The notes under the pieces were generated by a model that did not search any database, had not been told where the DNA came from, and saw nothing but the letters and a program-made list of their open reading frames with translations. From assembly GCF_033115175.1 (NCBI RefSeq), contig NC_084830.1, positions 110,448,709 through 110,512,708 on the forward strand: a stretch of DNA of 64,000 nucleotides. Reading direction: 5' to 3'. The stretch is from Lepus europaeus. Taxonomy: Eukaryota > Chordata > Mammalia > Lagomorpha > Leporidae. The position numbers were made by a program, and so were the translations under genes. Positions 1-11,924 of this stretch are shown here, one piece after another (the first letter of the stretch is position 1; each line of letters begins with the position of its first letter).

Positions 1-165
1 TGGATGGAGTTTCGACTCCTGGCTTTGGCCTGGCCCAGACCCAAGGCATCTGGGGAATGACCAGTGAATGGGACGCTTGTCTGTCTGGCTGTCTCCCTCT
101 CTGTCCCAGTCTCTCCTTTTCTTTCTCTGTCTCCCTGTCTCTTAAATTAATTAATTACTTGTTTG
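1..165 (+). mobile_element. C-repeat SINE, 3' part, cut by window edge
   Basis: Only the 3' half is present, from the ACTCCTGGCTTTGGCCTGGCC region through the CT-rich stretch to a TTAAATTAATTAATTAC tail. The divergence and the GTGAATGGGA motif mark an older subfamily. Confidence 0.75.
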
Positions 166-821
166 ATTTTTTTAAAGCCACAAAACGAAACAACAATAAA
201 ATAATTTTACTTTTCAGAGGACCTCCCAGCATGCCTTGTCATAAAGCGGACGCTTGCTGCAGATGAAGGCAATGGGGCAGAGCAGTTAGTTCACCGTCGC
301 TAGACCTTGCCGCTTGAGGACATGTCGAGACCACAGACCTGTCCTCCGTTGCTAACACAGGGAGCAAGTGTCGGAGAGGCACCAGAGGCATTCTAGCAAC
401 TACTGGAACCGTTTTTGTTTTTTTTTTTTAACCCTACCTGAAGGCATGGGAAAGAACCAGACACCTCTCATTTTGTGCCTGGGGCTGGTGAATGGGACCC
501 AGGTGGCTGCCGGCCCTAACAGGGAAGTACCGCTATGCACCTGCCAGTCCCCACTGATGCCCGCGTGTAATCCACAGGCTTCTCACACATGCTCATTGGA
601 CTCTCAGACATGCATTAGGCTAGAGACACGTCTTGCAGAGTGACAGCCAGCTCGGCACCCTATCTCACACAGCCGGGAGCCCGTATCCAGTTCAGAGCCC
701 CAAAGCAGGTCTGTAAGAAGGTGACACTACCTGTAGAATTGCCCCTCAGAAGGGGAGAGGAATTAAAGGAGACAAATTCTACATCTTTGCTGTCATCTTT
801 TATGACACAGTATTTATATAG
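166..821. other. Intergenic, nothing recognised
   Basis: Non-coding sequence with a short T run near 420-429 and no repeat I can name. Confidence 0.5.
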
Positions 822-944
822 AAAAGTCTTCAAAAATTCATTGAAATATGTACTTTAAAAAACTATGCATGGTTTTAAAATTTTTTTGCACCAAAATAAC
901 CTTATTTGATTGCACTTCTCCACAAAATTCTTGAAGTATTCTCC
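822..944 (+). mobile_element. Mariner-like short element (copy 1)
   Basis: About 123 bp. The ends are imperfect inverted repeats (AGTCTTCAAAAATTCATTGAA at the left edge; TTCTTGAAGTATTCTCC at the right). The core TTTTGCACCAAAATAA is shared with six other copies in this window. Too short to encode a transposase. Confidence 0.65.
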
Positions 945-2567
945 TACTGCTGAATAATACTGATGATAAAGACTTCCCCAAGACAGTTTGGGTTCCAGCT
1001 CTCTGTCCCTCCAGGCTCCAAGTGTCCTTTGTGGGCCTTTGGGACAGAGTTCAGTGGGGCAGGAATGGCTCTCAGGATAGCGTCATGATCCTCTTGGGAC
1101 AAGAAACAAGCTTGGATTTTAGTCCCTTAGAGGCTATGGGAATCATACAGTTTGTCCTGGCTCTTGGATACCAGCTGGGCGAGTGCCTTGCCCTCTCTGA
1201 ACTTTGATGGGAAGCACAGCCACTGTGTAGGGGAGCTATGGAAACTCAGAAGGTGCGACAGCAGCGGTACCGGCTCAGCCATGGCTGGCATCTTCAGACC
1301 ACTGACCGTGCAAGGTTGGGTCAGCGGCTCTCACTTCCTGGCCCTCAGCCCCCTCTCTAGCAAACAGGATGTGACTGATCGGCAGTCCCCTCCTGGGGCT
1401 CCCTGGTCCAGCAACATCTTAGACCTGGCGGAGTTTTCTGGTTAGCTGTAGACATTTAAAAATCAGGAGATTTCACGGAGAAACCCATTCTTTGGGTGTC
1501 TGCTGCAAATCTACAGACCGGCAGACTTGGGTCCATGTGATGACATTTCTGGAGAGCTGGGAGGAGGCTGTCCCCTAGGATGGGACTCAGCCTCGCGGGC
1601 TCCTTAGCCTTGTAAGTTACTGAGTGATCAGTAGTCACAAGAGCTGTATTTAGGCATGGGGAGACTACAGCACGCAGAGGCCCCAAGCCATACATAGGGG
1701 AATGGCACCACCAGGACTTGGGCCCGCACTGCCTGGTTCTGGGTGTTTACCAACTTGCCTCTTGCTCAGTGCGCCAAGGGCTATGGCAGCTTCTGCAAAC
1801 ATGGAGTCTGAGTGGGGCTCCCAGTACTCTCCCTGTGTTCTCGGATCCCTTCCTGTGCTGGGGAGGTGAGAGTTAACCCCACTCTGCTGTCTCACCTCCA
1901 GAGGCGGCTGGAATGGAATGGAGTGTGCCCCAGCCCCAGGAGGTGGACGAAGCCAAGCCGAAGCAGAAGCAAAGCCACACCACCACGGAAGAACAACCTG
2001 CACCACCGGCCTTGACTGCGGCCCTGGTTCAGGCTGGCCCCCAGCTGGCCCTCAGTACCGCCCCCCCAACCCCAGGGGAGCAGGGGAGCCCTGCACTCAC
2101 TGTTTTGGTTTGGCAGAGGCGCATAACCACCTCCCCAGGCGCTCCAGCCCTGCTGTTTACGGTAAAAACAGCCAAGTGCTCCACACCATCATTTAGAGGC
2201 CAGGGGCCAGCAGCCGTGGGGCACCAGGCGGTCCGGGCCTGTTTGAGCTGTCCTGGGACCTGCCGCCAGCACGCGCCCAGAGCCCATTTGCTTAGGAATT
2301 AATGGGCCCCCACAACCCTGCTAGGTGCAGACAGGAGATGGGGAGGCAGCCCTCTGGCTGTGTGATAAGGGGAGGGCTGCTGCTGGGGTTCTGGGGATGG
2401 GCGCAGCTCCTTCTGACCCCATGACTGGGTCTCTGGGTACTGGTGGGTCAGTTTCCCCATCAGTAGTCGTGTCGTGGTGAAGCATCATCTCCTGACACCG
2501 AGCTGTGGGGCACGGGTGGTGACAGCGCTGCGCTTGAAGGCTGGAGGTAACGTGTCAAACACTTCTC
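945..2567. other. Intergenic, GC-rich
   Basis: No gene. A faint MIR-like stretch (CTGGGCGAGTGCCTTGCCCTCT) is near 1140-1215. The rest is unassigned. Overlapping open frames at 1665-2302 on both strands lack any family signature. Confidence 0.45.
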
Positions 2568-2936
2568 GGCTGGCGCCACGGCTCACTAGGCTAATCCTCC
2601 GCCTGTGTGTGGCGCCGGCACCATGGGTTCTAGTCCCGGTTGAGGCGCCGGATTCTGTCCCGGTTGCCCCTCTTCCAGGCCAGCTCTCTGCTATGGCCCG
2701 GGAAGGCAGTGGAGGATGGCCCAAGTGCCTGGGCCCTGCACCCGCATGGGAGACCAGGAGAAGCACCTGGCTCCTGGCTTCGGATCAGCGCAGCATGCCA
2801 GCTGCAATGCGCTGGCCGTAGCGGCCACTTGGGGGGCAAACCAACGGAAAAAGGAAGACCTTTCTCTCTGTCTCTCTCTCTCTCTTACTAACTCTGCCTG
2901 TAAAAACAAATTTTTTTTTAAATAATAAAAAAAAAC
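2568..2936 (+). mobile_element. C-repeat SINE, complete, CTGCCTGT-tail subfamily
   Basis: Begins GGCTGGCGCCACGGCTCA and carries the pol III B-box-like GGTTCTAGTCCC. It has the CTCTCT stretch and a CTGCCTGT A-rich tail. This is the younger-looking subfamily, close to full length. Confidence 0.92.
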
Positions 2937-3127
2937 TCGTCATTGGTGCTTAAGAGCCTTCAGGTGAGTGCATAGATGACAAATGTCCCACTCGCTGAGC
3001 TCTCAGCCCCTGCGCATGCCTGTGTAATTAGCAGCCGCAGCAAGGAGCAGAAGACGCCCAGCGACCCCGGAAAAACGCCCTCTTGTGCCCCTCTAGTTGG
3101 TAGCAGCCATCTTGACTTGGGTCTTCT

Positions 3128-3262
3128 CTAGTACCCACAGTTCTGCCCTATAAATGAAGGAACAGGAGCTCAGAGGGGTCAACCACACCAACTAAAGGGC
3201 TGGTCAAGATTTGAACCCAAGTCCTTCATGTGCAAAACCCACACCTTCACCGCTGTGCTGGG
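3128..3262 (-). repeat. MIR
   Basis: Contains the reverse-complement MIR signature: AAATGAAGGAACAGGAGCTC, then TTTGAACCCAAGTC. Confidence 0.65.
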
Positions 3263-3654
3263 ATTGTCCGTGTTTGTCACCCGGAATGGGGTCGCTGGGT
3301 CTCCACACATGTAGACTCTCCCAAGTCACTCCTGAGTAACTCACAGCCTCCCCCAGGTCCCCGACCCCTGAACTCCACCATCTGATGGCATTGTTTGTAA
3401 TAAAAGCAATTCAAACGTCTGGTCCTTCTTCTCCAAGAACAAACGTTTGTGGAGGTGAGCAGTGGGGAGTAGCAGGTCCCTGAGAATAGAGCCACTGACA
3501 CTGAAAGAGTAACAAGATGGACGGCCACTCTGCTTCTTCCCCAAGCACGGACCCCAAGTCTCCCCATCTCATCCCTCCCTCTTCTCCCCGACACTCTGCA
3601 GTCAGAACCTCTGACCCCCCCTGTCTGCACTAGCTCTCACGATTTACGATAGTA

Positions 3655-3765
3655 CTACCCTGCAAGGCAGGACATCTGGCTCTTGCTGTGTGACCTTGGA
3701 TGAGTCCCTTTCCCTCTCTGAACTTCAGTCCCTGGCTGGTGAAAAGAGAAGAGCAGGGATAGAAA
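3655..3765 (+). repeat. MIR fragment
   Basis: Forward MIR core TGTGTGACCTTGGATGAGTC followed by CTCTCTGAACTTCAGT. Confidence 0.6.
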
Positions 3766-3984
3766 TTCTTTTTTTTTTTTTTTAACAGGGTCCTTTGCTC
3801 TGGCCTGCTGCCTCTGCCTTGGTTTCCTTGGTTTGTAGAGATCCCCCCCACCCCCACCCCGCGACAAGGTGTCTACAGGTCTAAGGTTAAAACGAAATTT
3901 GCTATGAGATTCTTCTGAAGTTTCATGGGAAATGTTTCAGGAAGACTGGAGAACTAAGAGTAACAAGAACACAGACAGAAACAA

Positions 3985-4196
3985 AAATAGCTGTTATTTA
4001 TGGAGGCTCTGATTGTGCCAAGAACTTAGAGCTAAGTGCAGTGAATCCTGGTAACACCCTCCGAGATGGGTACTATGTGTTCCCATTTATAGGTGCAGGT
4101 GACTCGGAGCCCCAGAGAAGTGACATCTTCTGTCTAGGTTTACACTGCAAACAACCGGCAGAGCCAGTATTCCAAGCCAGGCCCACTGGGTCCCCG
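3985..4196 (-). repeat. MIR, interrupted by a SINE
   Basis: Reverse MIR: TTATTTATGGAGGCTCTGAT... GTGCCAAGAACTTAG ... CAGAGCCAGTATTCCAAGCC. Its far end is split by the SINE at 4207-4445. Confidence 0.7.
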
Positions 4197-4206
4197 AGCA
4201 TGGGAT

Positions 4207-4445
4207 TTTTTTTTTTTTTTTTTTTTTTGACAGGCAGAGTGGACAGTGAGAGAGAGACACAGAGAGAAAGCTCTTCCTTTTGCTGTTGGTTCACCCTCCA
4301 ATGGCCGCCGTGGCTGGCGCGCTGCGGCTGGCGCAGGAGCCAGGTGCTTCTCCTGGTCTCCCATGGGGTGCAGGGCCCAAGCACTTGGGCCATCCTCCAC
4401 TGTACTCCCGGAGGATTAGCCTATTGAGCCACAGTGCCAGCCCCA
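4207..4445 (-). mobile_element. C-repeat SINE with internal deletion and target duplication
   Basis: T-run head, GACAGGCAGAGTGGACAGTG, ending GAGCCACAGTGCCAGCCC. About 100 bp is missing between the CTGTACTCCCGG and AGGATTAGCC modules. It is flanked by the duplication AGCATGGGAT (4197-4206 and 4446-4455), which fixes the edges. Confidence 0.92.
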
Positions 4446-4527
4446 AGCATGGGATCTTAATGATGAGGTGAGACCCCAAGCTGGGGGTGGCCCTGTGGCA
4501 GCTCATGTCTGTTTTGGCAAGGGCTCT

Positions 4528-4870
4528 TTTTAAATTTTTATTTTGTTTATTTATTTGAGAAGCGGGCGGGGAGGGGAGTCATGGAGGAGGGAAGCAAGAC
4601 AGAGAAGCCAAGGTGGCGGAGGGGGAAGAATTCCTATCTGCTGGTTCACTCCTCAAATGCCTGAAACAGTCAGGGTGGGTCCGGGGCTGGAATTCAGTCC
4701 AGGTCTCCCACGTGGGTGGCAGGAACCCAAACACCGGAGCCATTACTGACACTTCCAAGAGTCTTCATTGGCAGGAAGCTGGAGTCAGGAGCCGGCCACA
4801 GGAATTGAACCCAGGCACGCCGGTGTGGGATGCCAAACAATCACTGACGGACTTTTACCAATCTGACTGC
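4528..4870 (-). mobile_element. C-repeat SINE, old subfamily
   Basis: Diverged copy: TTATTTATTTGAGAAG head, CTGCTGGTTCACTCCTCAAATG, GGTCTCCCACGTGGGTGGCAG, ending near TGCCAAACAATCACTG. Confidence 0.8.
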
Positions 4871-4904
4871 TCATTGATCCTTAGTATGAACCAGCAAGGC
4901 CACC

Positions 4905-4985
4905 AGCGAACCTGGTTTCACTTCTCTTTCAGAAAAGGAAACTGAAGCACAGAACAGTTAGCGACTCGCACAACAGCAGGGTTTC
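4905..4985 (-). repeat. MIR fragment
   Basis: AAAAGGAAACTGAAGCACAG followed by a degenerate TTAGCGACTCGCACAACAGC. Confidence 0.5.
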
Positions 4986-5213
4986 TGTGTTCATGGAACA
5001 CTTAGGAATATTGGGGTTTGAGAGGCATGCATGAGAGAGTGGTAACAGTGACATCCACTTTTACAAAATGAAGCTTGTGGGATATTGAAGTTTTTGGGTT
5101 AAGTGCTCATTAATATATGAGCAAACACAGGAATTGAGACTTGTATTTTTATCTCTACGTCTTCATCCTCTTCTCCTGGGCTGTCCAATTGGACAGTCCT
5201 GGAGTCTACTTTT

Positions 5214-5490
5214 GAATTTTTATTTCTTCATTTAACTCGTTTGAAAGGCAGGGGGACAGACAGAGAGCTCCCCCTCACTGGCTCACTTCCTAAGTATCTG
5301 TGACAGCCAGGGTTGGTCCAGGCTGAAGCCAGGGGCCTGAAACTCAACTCAGGTTTTCCCACATGGGTGGAGGGACCCAAGTACTTGAGCCATCCCCGAT
5401 GCCTCCCAAGGTGCACACCCACAGGGAGCTGGAATGGAAGCAGAGCCGGACACTCCATTATGGAATGCGGGCAATCAAAGCTGCTTCACC
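5214..5490 (-). mobile_element. C-repeat SINE, old subfamily
   Basis: TTTGAAAGGCAGGGGGACAG head, CCCACATGGGTGGAGGGACC, AGGGAGCTGGAATGGAAGC. Strongly diverged. Confidence 0.8.
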
Positions 5491-6419
5491 ACTGTCCAGG
5501 AGGTCTTCCTGTGGAATCTGCTTTGTGAGGGGGGCAGTGAGCACAGCCACTCACCTGAGATCCCTGTGACTGGTCCTGTTCTGTCTGAAGGCCTGGGATG
5601 CTGGTTTGTGGTATGGCCTCGGACCCAGCAACCCTCTGTGACTTCCTCATGTCTGAAATTCTTACCCAGGCCAGAGAAGAGCAGTGGGTGGCTCTGGGAA
5701 CACCTGCTATGTAGCCCCAGACCCACAAAAAGGTCAAGATGTCTTTCTCAAGCTAAGAAAGGCTGGTTCTAAGATGCTTCTTGCTCCAAACAATAAAAAG
5801 TGTCACTAAACATGGCTTAAGTGAGTTCATTTATTTTCCCACTTCACAGGAAGTCTGGATCTATGAAAGTTCTAGAACATTCCTCCTTTCTTTCTGACCC
5901 TCTCCACATTGGTGTGGTCTTGGCTTGGCCCCATAGAGTTGCAACATGGCAGCCGCAGCTCCCAGTCTCACAGATACCCACATCAATGTCCAGTAAAAGG
6001 TTTCTTTCCTTCCATGAATGTATCACATGGTCAAACACAAGGAAGTCTGGAAGAGGCAAGCAGCATCCACTATTTCCAGGCTTTACCATGGAATGTAGGC
6101 TGTCTGCAAGGAAGGAGCATGTTGAGCTGTGGCAGGGTGACTGTTGGATGGGTGCATAGTACAAGCCACTCTGGGAGTGAGGAGTCCATCGCCCACTCCT
6201 GCAATGCAGCCCAGCTGTCAGTGACTTGGGACATGGAGTGATGAGACCAAGGGAAGCTCCTGTGGGGGCCAGCTTCCCCCAGAGTGATTTGTTCTCTGAT
6301 CTCCCCATTTTTCCCTCAGACTCCCCACTTCATCCTTGCCTCTACTCTGTTCAAGCATGGTGAGGGCGTGTAAGCATGGAGAATCTCTTGCCACAAAACT
6401 GCTTGCCTTGGTCAACCAC
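5491..6419. other. Intergenic, one possible unnamed relic
   Basis: 5825-6060 (around AACATGGCAGCCGCAGCTCC) looks like a diverged interspersed repeat whose family I cannot name. No gene is seen. The 154-residue reverse frame here has no family features. Confidence 0.4.
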
Positions 6420-6585
6420 ACCTAATCTATTGTCTCATTTATCCTCTCAACCATCCCCATTTCACAGATGAGGAAGCTGGAGCTCAGAGGAGTGAAGGCA
6501 CCCACCCAAGTTCACACCCATGGTGAGAGACAAAACTGGGCTTGGAACTCAGCTCCCTATGGCTCCAGAGCCAACCCTTTTAGAA
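6420..6585 (-). repeat. MIR
   Basis: CCATTTCACAGATGAGGAAG, CTGGAGCTCAGAGGAGTGAA and GGCTTGGAACTCAGCTCC form a clear reverse MIR. Confidence 0.82.
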
Positions 6586-8035
6586 GCTATTATTAAATTT
6601 CCCTGAATGAAAGGCACTGCGCTCCAATTCTACAGCCTATGAGCTGGAGCCCTAATTTCCATTCCGTTAGCATCTCAATGCCAAGCAGGCAGAGCCCCCC
6701 TCTATCACCACCTGGCCTTAGCTCACCCCTAATCCAGGCTCCAAATCCTGGCTGGCTCCTCTTCTCTTTCTAGCTACTTACTTTGAACGCGCATGTGAGT
6801 GGGGAGGGGACAGAGGGGACAGAGGGGAGTCACATCCACCTGCCACCTCCAGGAGTGCCTCTCTCCAAGCAACCCAGACCCACCCACCGCTACCCTGAGC
6901 CCTTGTTCTGCCCCTGGCAGACTCCGGAAGGTTCATGGGCAATCAGACCTGATCTTGGAATCGCCGACGTGGAAAATCCAAGGGAACAAATCCTGTTGGC
7001 TCTGGACAGGTGCAGTTGTCACTGTCCTCAACCCCAAGTTCTGGCTGGCTGTCCCCCTCCCTCAGGCTCAGACCCAGGCTGGGGAGGGCGAGGGTGTTGC
7101 AGGAGAACAGGGAGCAGGGTGCTGCCTATGCTCTAGTGTGGGCTTGGCCACACTGGCCCCAGCAGCCCCTCTGCTAGAACAAACCTGTTCCTCACCATGG
7201 AAAGCAAACCCATTGGACAGAGTGAGTTTGCACCTGCCGAATAAACACAATTAAGCGTGTTGTGCATTTTTTCTTAGAATAAAGGTTATCAAACACCCTC
7301 AAACTTTAAGGCCAGGCTCTTTGGAAGTGACCCCTCCTTTAACTGGTCTCTGTGAAAAAATTCTAGCTGAGAAGTGAGTTTTCAGACGTAACTGATCTGC
7401 TGCCCTTGGTCTTCCTCACCCTGCACAACCCTTTCTCTGGCTCTGCATGCCCACAGATGAAGGTTACTCATCTTCCTACCATGGAGAACCATTTCTAGGC
7501 AGGAAGACGATCGCCTTGCAGAGACTCGATGGTCCCCTACAGTGGGCTCAGGCTGCCCTCACCAGTCTACAGCACAGCACTGTATCAGCATCCAGCCAGC
7601 CGCCCACCCGACCTGACGTGCTGAGGGCAGAGCATGCCTGTGCCCTGTGCCACACGCTGAGCATCCAGGGATGTGACATCTCTGTCTGTGTGGAGCTTGT
7701 GGGGTAGTGGAGCGGACGGACAGGCCAACTAGTGACCACAGTGCAGGGAGCACGCGCTGGCACAGTGTGGGGCTGTGCCTCACCTCAGAGCTGTGGGCTT
7801 GATTTAACTGGGCTTTGCTCTCATGGCAGCTCTCTTGGGAAGACGCTCTCAGCCAACACCTGAAGCAGGAATGACCACAGTTGCATTTTGGTCAGATCAC
7901 CCTATTCTGGAGAGGGTGGGACTGGAGGTAGAGACCAGCTGGGAGGTTGACCCAGAAGGGAGCCATGATGGCTGAGCCCGGCCAGTTAAGAGGGTTGTGG
8001 AGAGGAGGATGGGAGGGGAATGGAGGGAGTATATT
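6586..8035. other. Intergenic, nothing recognised
   Basis: Unique sequence of about 1.45 kb, moderately GC-rich, with no repeat or coding signature I can support. Confidence 0.5.
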
Positions 8036-8387
8036 TCTTTTTAAAGATTTATTTGTTTGTTTATTATTTGAAAGGCAGAATGACAGAGAAAGGGAGACAT
8101 ACACACACACACACACACACAGATCTTTCATCTGTTGGTTTACTCTCCAAATGGCCCCAAAGGCCAGGGATGGGCCAGGCCAAAGTCAGCATCCATGAAC
8201 TCCATCTGGGTCTCCCATGTGGGTGGCAAGGGCCCAAATACTCGAGTTATCTCCTGCTGCTTTCCCAAGTGCATTACCAGGGAGTCGGGATTAGAAATGG
8301 AGCAGCCAGGACTTGAACCAGCCCTCTAATATAGGATGCTGGTGTTGCAGGCAGCAGCTTAACCTGCTGTGCCACAATGCCAGCCCC
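8036..8387 (-). mobile_element. C-repeat SINE with CA microsatellite
   Basis: AAAGATTTATTTGTTTGTTT head, then a CA-type microsatellite (about 8099-8121) replacing the usual GA tract, ending CTGTGCCACAATGCCAGCCC. Confidence 0.88.
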
Positions 8388-8914
8388 AATGGAGTAGGTT
8401 TGAACAAGATCTAGAAGGTGGTGCTAATAGGACAGTGTGAGAGATAAGCCGGTGGTGGTGAGGAAAAGAGAAGAACAAAGGTGATGCCCACATCACTGAG
8501 CTGGGCAGCAGGGTGGATGCTGGGGCCCTTTTCAGATGAGAACAGGGTTCCTGAGAGAGGAACTCCACGCCAGGTGACGCATGAGTCAAGGGAGCTGAAT
8601 GGAGTTCAAACTTCTTATTGAGGCACTCTTGTTCCAGAAACAGATGGCCTTGGGGTGCCAGTGGGGAGAAGGCTGCAGCGGAGTTGGGATGGGGAAAAAG
8701 GGGTGTCGCCTTGGAGCTGCGGTTTCCAGCTAGGGGTTCTGGAGACATTTGTGGTTCTCACGGTTGGGGTGTGGTGGGTGCTACCAGCGACAGTGGGACT
8801 GACGGGGATGTCGTGGAGCCCCTCGCCGGGCACAGCACAGCCCCCACAGCAAGGAGGGACCCACATAACCGCCCCACTGGGCAGAGGTCGAGAAGCTGAG
8901 AGTGAAGCTCAGCC
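8388..8914. other. Intergenic, nothing recognised
   Basis: Unique sequence. The open frames around 8359-8918 on both strands overlap one another and show no domain. Confidence 0.45.
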
Positions 8915-9060
8915 ATGATGTCCGTGGCGCCGGCTGCTGGGGTTCCAACCTCAGCTCTGCCACTTCGGACCTATCTAGCCATGGGCGAGTCTCTTGGCCA
9001 CTCCACACCACGTGTTCAGGGAATCCTGCTGTAGATTGCTTTTACTACAGCTGAGCAGTC
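8915..9060 (+). repeat. MIR
   Basis: GGGGTTCCAACCTCAGCTCT, GCCACTTCGGACCTATCTAG, ATGGGCGAGTCTCTTGGCCA: forward MIR. Confidence 0.62.
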
Positions 9061-9179
9061 TCCAAGCCTGTCCACGGATCAGTCCTGGTGGCCACACCCT
9101 GGGAGTGCGAGGGCTCGGTTCTGGACGCTGGTGTGACAGCATGATGTAAATTAGTCGGCATCACATAGCTCTCCCAGGG

Positions 9180-9350
9180 TGCATGGCACCGTGCAAAGGG
9201 TTTTCCTGCATTTACATGTTCCCCTTGCAAAAAACGCTATCAATGAGGGGTTTCATTCCTGTTCTATAGATGGGAAAACAGTCGCAGAGAGGCTGAGTAT
9301 TTACCAGGAGCTGGGATGTAGAGAAGGGTGAGGCTCTTTTGTGATCTGTA
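9180..9350 (-). repeat. MIR
   Basis: GTGCAAAGGGTTTTCCTGCA, TTCTATAGATGGGAAAACAG, GCAGAGAGGCTGAG: reverse MIR. Confidence 0.6.
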
Positions 9351-9423
9351 GGATCTCAGTCTAGTTAGGACAACAGGATGGTAAACCAGCACTATTAAGA
9401 CAGCAACAAGAAGGGTAATTTCT

Positions 9424-9763
9424 GGGGCCAGCACTGTGGCCCAGAGGGTTAACACCCTGGTCTGAAGCACCAGCATCCCATATGGAGCTGGTTCGAGACC
9501 CGGCTGCCATCCAGCTCTCTGCTATGGCCTGGGAAAGCAGTAGAAGATGGCCCAAGTCCTTGAGTCCCTGCACCCAGATGGGAGACCTGGAGGAAGCTCC
9601 TGGCTCCTGGCTTCGGATTGGGGCAGCTCTGGCCATTGTGGCCAATTGGGGAGTGAATCAGTGGATGGAAGACCTCTCTGTCTCTCTGTCTCTCTCTCTT
9701 TGCATCTCCTTTCTCTGTGTAACTCTGACTTTCAAATAAAAATAAATAAATCTTAAAAAAAAA
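9424..9763 (+). mobile_element. C-repeat SINE, complete, with 16-bp target duplication
   Basis: Runs from GGGGCCAGCACTGTGGCCCA to TTTCAAATAAAAATAAATAA and an A tail. It is flanked by a perfect AAGAAGGGTAATTTCT (9408-9423 and 9764-9779), implying a relatively recent L1-mediated insertion. Confidence 0.96.
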
Positions 9764-9894
9764 AAGAAGGGTAATTTCTACTCTGCATTATCTCACATGT
9801 ATCCAACAAATTGATCAGTGTCTACCCTGGATCAAGTGCTTAGTCAGCTGGGATAGGGAGAGACACATAACAGGAGAACACAGGTACAGGATAC

Positions 9895-10140
9895 AAATAT
9901 CCACCAGCATCCATGACACCTTGCATTACCCAAGGGCTAGGTACTTACAGGCTTTGGTTCATTTAACCTTACCATTTGTCATGACAAGACATTCTTGCTG
10001 TTTTCCTTTTATAGCTTGGGGACTGAAGTTGTGAAACATTAAGTAACCTGCCTCTAAGTCTTACAGTTGGTCTGCGGTGGAGCCAAGTTCCAATCCCTGG
10101 CCTTTCCCATGCCAGAGCTCTCAGGGTCTTAACTCCTCGA
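9895..10140 (-). repeat. MIR
   Basis: CCATGACACCTTGCATTACC, CTTTTATAGCTTGGGGACTG, CGGTGGAGCCAAGTTCCAAT, then a CTCTCAGGGTCTTAAC end. Confidence 0.7.
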
Positions 10141-10771
10141 AGGGACCCCTGTTCCGTAGGTGCCGCTTGCTCACAGCTGGCACCCAGCAGCTTGCCTAGC
10201 ACTGTCTGTCTTCTCGCTCCAGCCATTCCAGTGAGCTTCCTCCCTCCGGGAGCGATGAGCGGTTAGCCCTGGGCTTGCTGAACATTGAGAGATGTGGCAC
10301 CCAGGGAGATAGCATCTGCAGCTTGTTCCTAGGCAGGTAACAGACAGAGCCGGGCTGCCCCAAGGCATCACCTTGGACCTCAGACATCTGATTCCTGAAG
10401 ATACCGCCTACCTACCCAGGCAGGAGCTCCTTGCAGCCATGCGACCTTTAATTGGGAAGATGTAGGATTGCTGTGTTCCCTGAGCGATGTGAGCCTGTGT
10501 GTACCTGAACATCCAGAAGAGGAACTTGAAATGACACTCTCGTACAAGACGCTCCCTGCAGGAACCCAAGGAGGCTCATTCTCTTCCCCTAGTTTCCGTC
10601 ACAAGTGTCCTTCAATGCAGCCCAGCCAAATAGCTACAGCGGATTCATATTTTAACAAAATACGGGCTAGTGGATCATACTCTCCTGGGAGCAGGCTTTG
10701 TCAGAATATGCAAATTCTATAAACTCTTTGGAGGACCTGTATGCATGTATTTCAAAAAAGATTGTTTCAAG
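10141..10771. other. Intergenic, nothing recognised
   Basis: Unique sequence without repeat or coding signature. Confidence 0.45.
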
Positions 10772-10832
10772 CTTTTATTATTTTATGTATTTGAAAGGCA
10801 GAGCAACAGGGTGAGAAAAGGTGGGGGGGGGG

Positions 10833-10863
<31 letters not shown>

Positions 10864-10880
10864 CAAGCTCTGTCTTCTCT
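10772..10880 (-). mobile_element. C-repeat SINE fragment with G and GA runs
   Basis: Only the tail-proximal part remains: TTTATGTATTTGAAAGGCAG, a G run (10823-10833), then a GA microsatellite to about 10863. The body of the element is missing. Confidence 0.75.
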
Positions 10881-10884
10881 TGGT

Positions 10885-11343
10885 GCCTGGGCACTGCAGC
10901 CGGAAACTAACAAGGCAATAAATGTTTTAAATGTAAGGTAATAAAATTTGGGGGGGAAAAAGAATTTGAATTCCGGCTAGGTGCTTGTTCTTGAAAGGGC
11001 CTGTTCGTCTTATTTGGAGCCAGGTGAGCCGGTTTTAATGGCAGTGCCGCATTGTGGGCCAAAGGCCCGGCTCAAAGACGGGAGTCCCTGTTGGCCCCGA
11101 ACTACTGGGCCCTCGGTCTCCTAGTGTCAGGGTTGAGGGGTGGCAAGAACTCCTCCATAAATCTCCCTGCGTCCTCCTGGGCTGCGAGACTCAGAAACCC
11201 AATTTGTAGGCAAGAGTCAGACAAGGGGGTGAAAGATGGAGATAGGAGGCAAAACGGGGTCTTAATCTCCAGCTGGTTCCACACCCCGTGGCCCCATGTC
11301 TTGTCGGGTGTTGTGCTGGCTGCTTTAATCAATGCCTCATCTC
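10885..11343. other. Intergenic, nothing recognised
   Basis: Unique sequence. A 178-residue open frame running from here into the next SINE is not credible as a protein. Confidence 0.4.
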
Positions 11344-11590
11344 AGAGCAAGTGTTGTGGTGCAGCTGGGGAAGCCGCTGCTTGTGATACCAACAACCCTT
11401 CTAGGCGCCAGAGCTGGCTGCTCCGTTTCCAATCCAGCTTCCTGCTGATGCGCCTGGGAAAGCAGCAGGGGACAGCCCATATGTCTGGGCCCCTGCCACC
11501 CACGTGGGAGAGCCAGAAGGAGTTGCTGGCTCCTGGTTTCCACTTGGCCATCTCTCTCTTTCTCTGTCTTTCAAAGAAAGAATCTTAAAT
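11344..11590 (+). mobile_element. C-repeat SINE, old, shortened
   Basis: GTGTTGTGGTGCAGCTGGGG start, CCACCCACGTGGGAGAGCCA middle. The CT stretch is reduced and the tail is TTTCAAAGAAAGAATC. Confidence 0.82.
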
Positions 11591-11924
11591 CCATACAGCA
11601 TCCCTGTGAGAGCAGAGCAGGGACAGTGATGTGAAAGGCACATGAAACTTATAGGCTCCATAATGAGGCTGGCAGGAGGAGAAGCAAAGTGGGAGCTCCC
11701 AGGGCACATCTTTTAAGGAGGCGCCACTCTCAGAGCAATGAACATGCAGTGTCAGCATCTGAGAGTAAGGGCCTCCTTAAGTATTGTGTCCCAGTGCCCC
11801 TTTGCCTCTCTTTGGTCTCTGTGCTTAAGGTGGGGCTGTAAAGTCCAGCCCCCCAGTACCGAGCCCTCAGGATGAAGTGAGTGGGTGAAGGTCCCTGGAT
11901 CACTATGAGCACTTCCTAAAGGTG

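Noticed and set aside
2568-2640. tRNA-like start of SINEs as a possible tRNA gene
   Set aside because: The A/B-box-like motifs belong to the tRNA-derived head of the C-repeat. No cloverleaf with an intact anticodon arm and acceptor pairing is evident.
8099-8121. Short tandem repeats (CA, GA, CT) as a CRISPR-like array
   Set aside because: These are simple microsatellites inside SINEs with no spacers, and the genome is mammalian.
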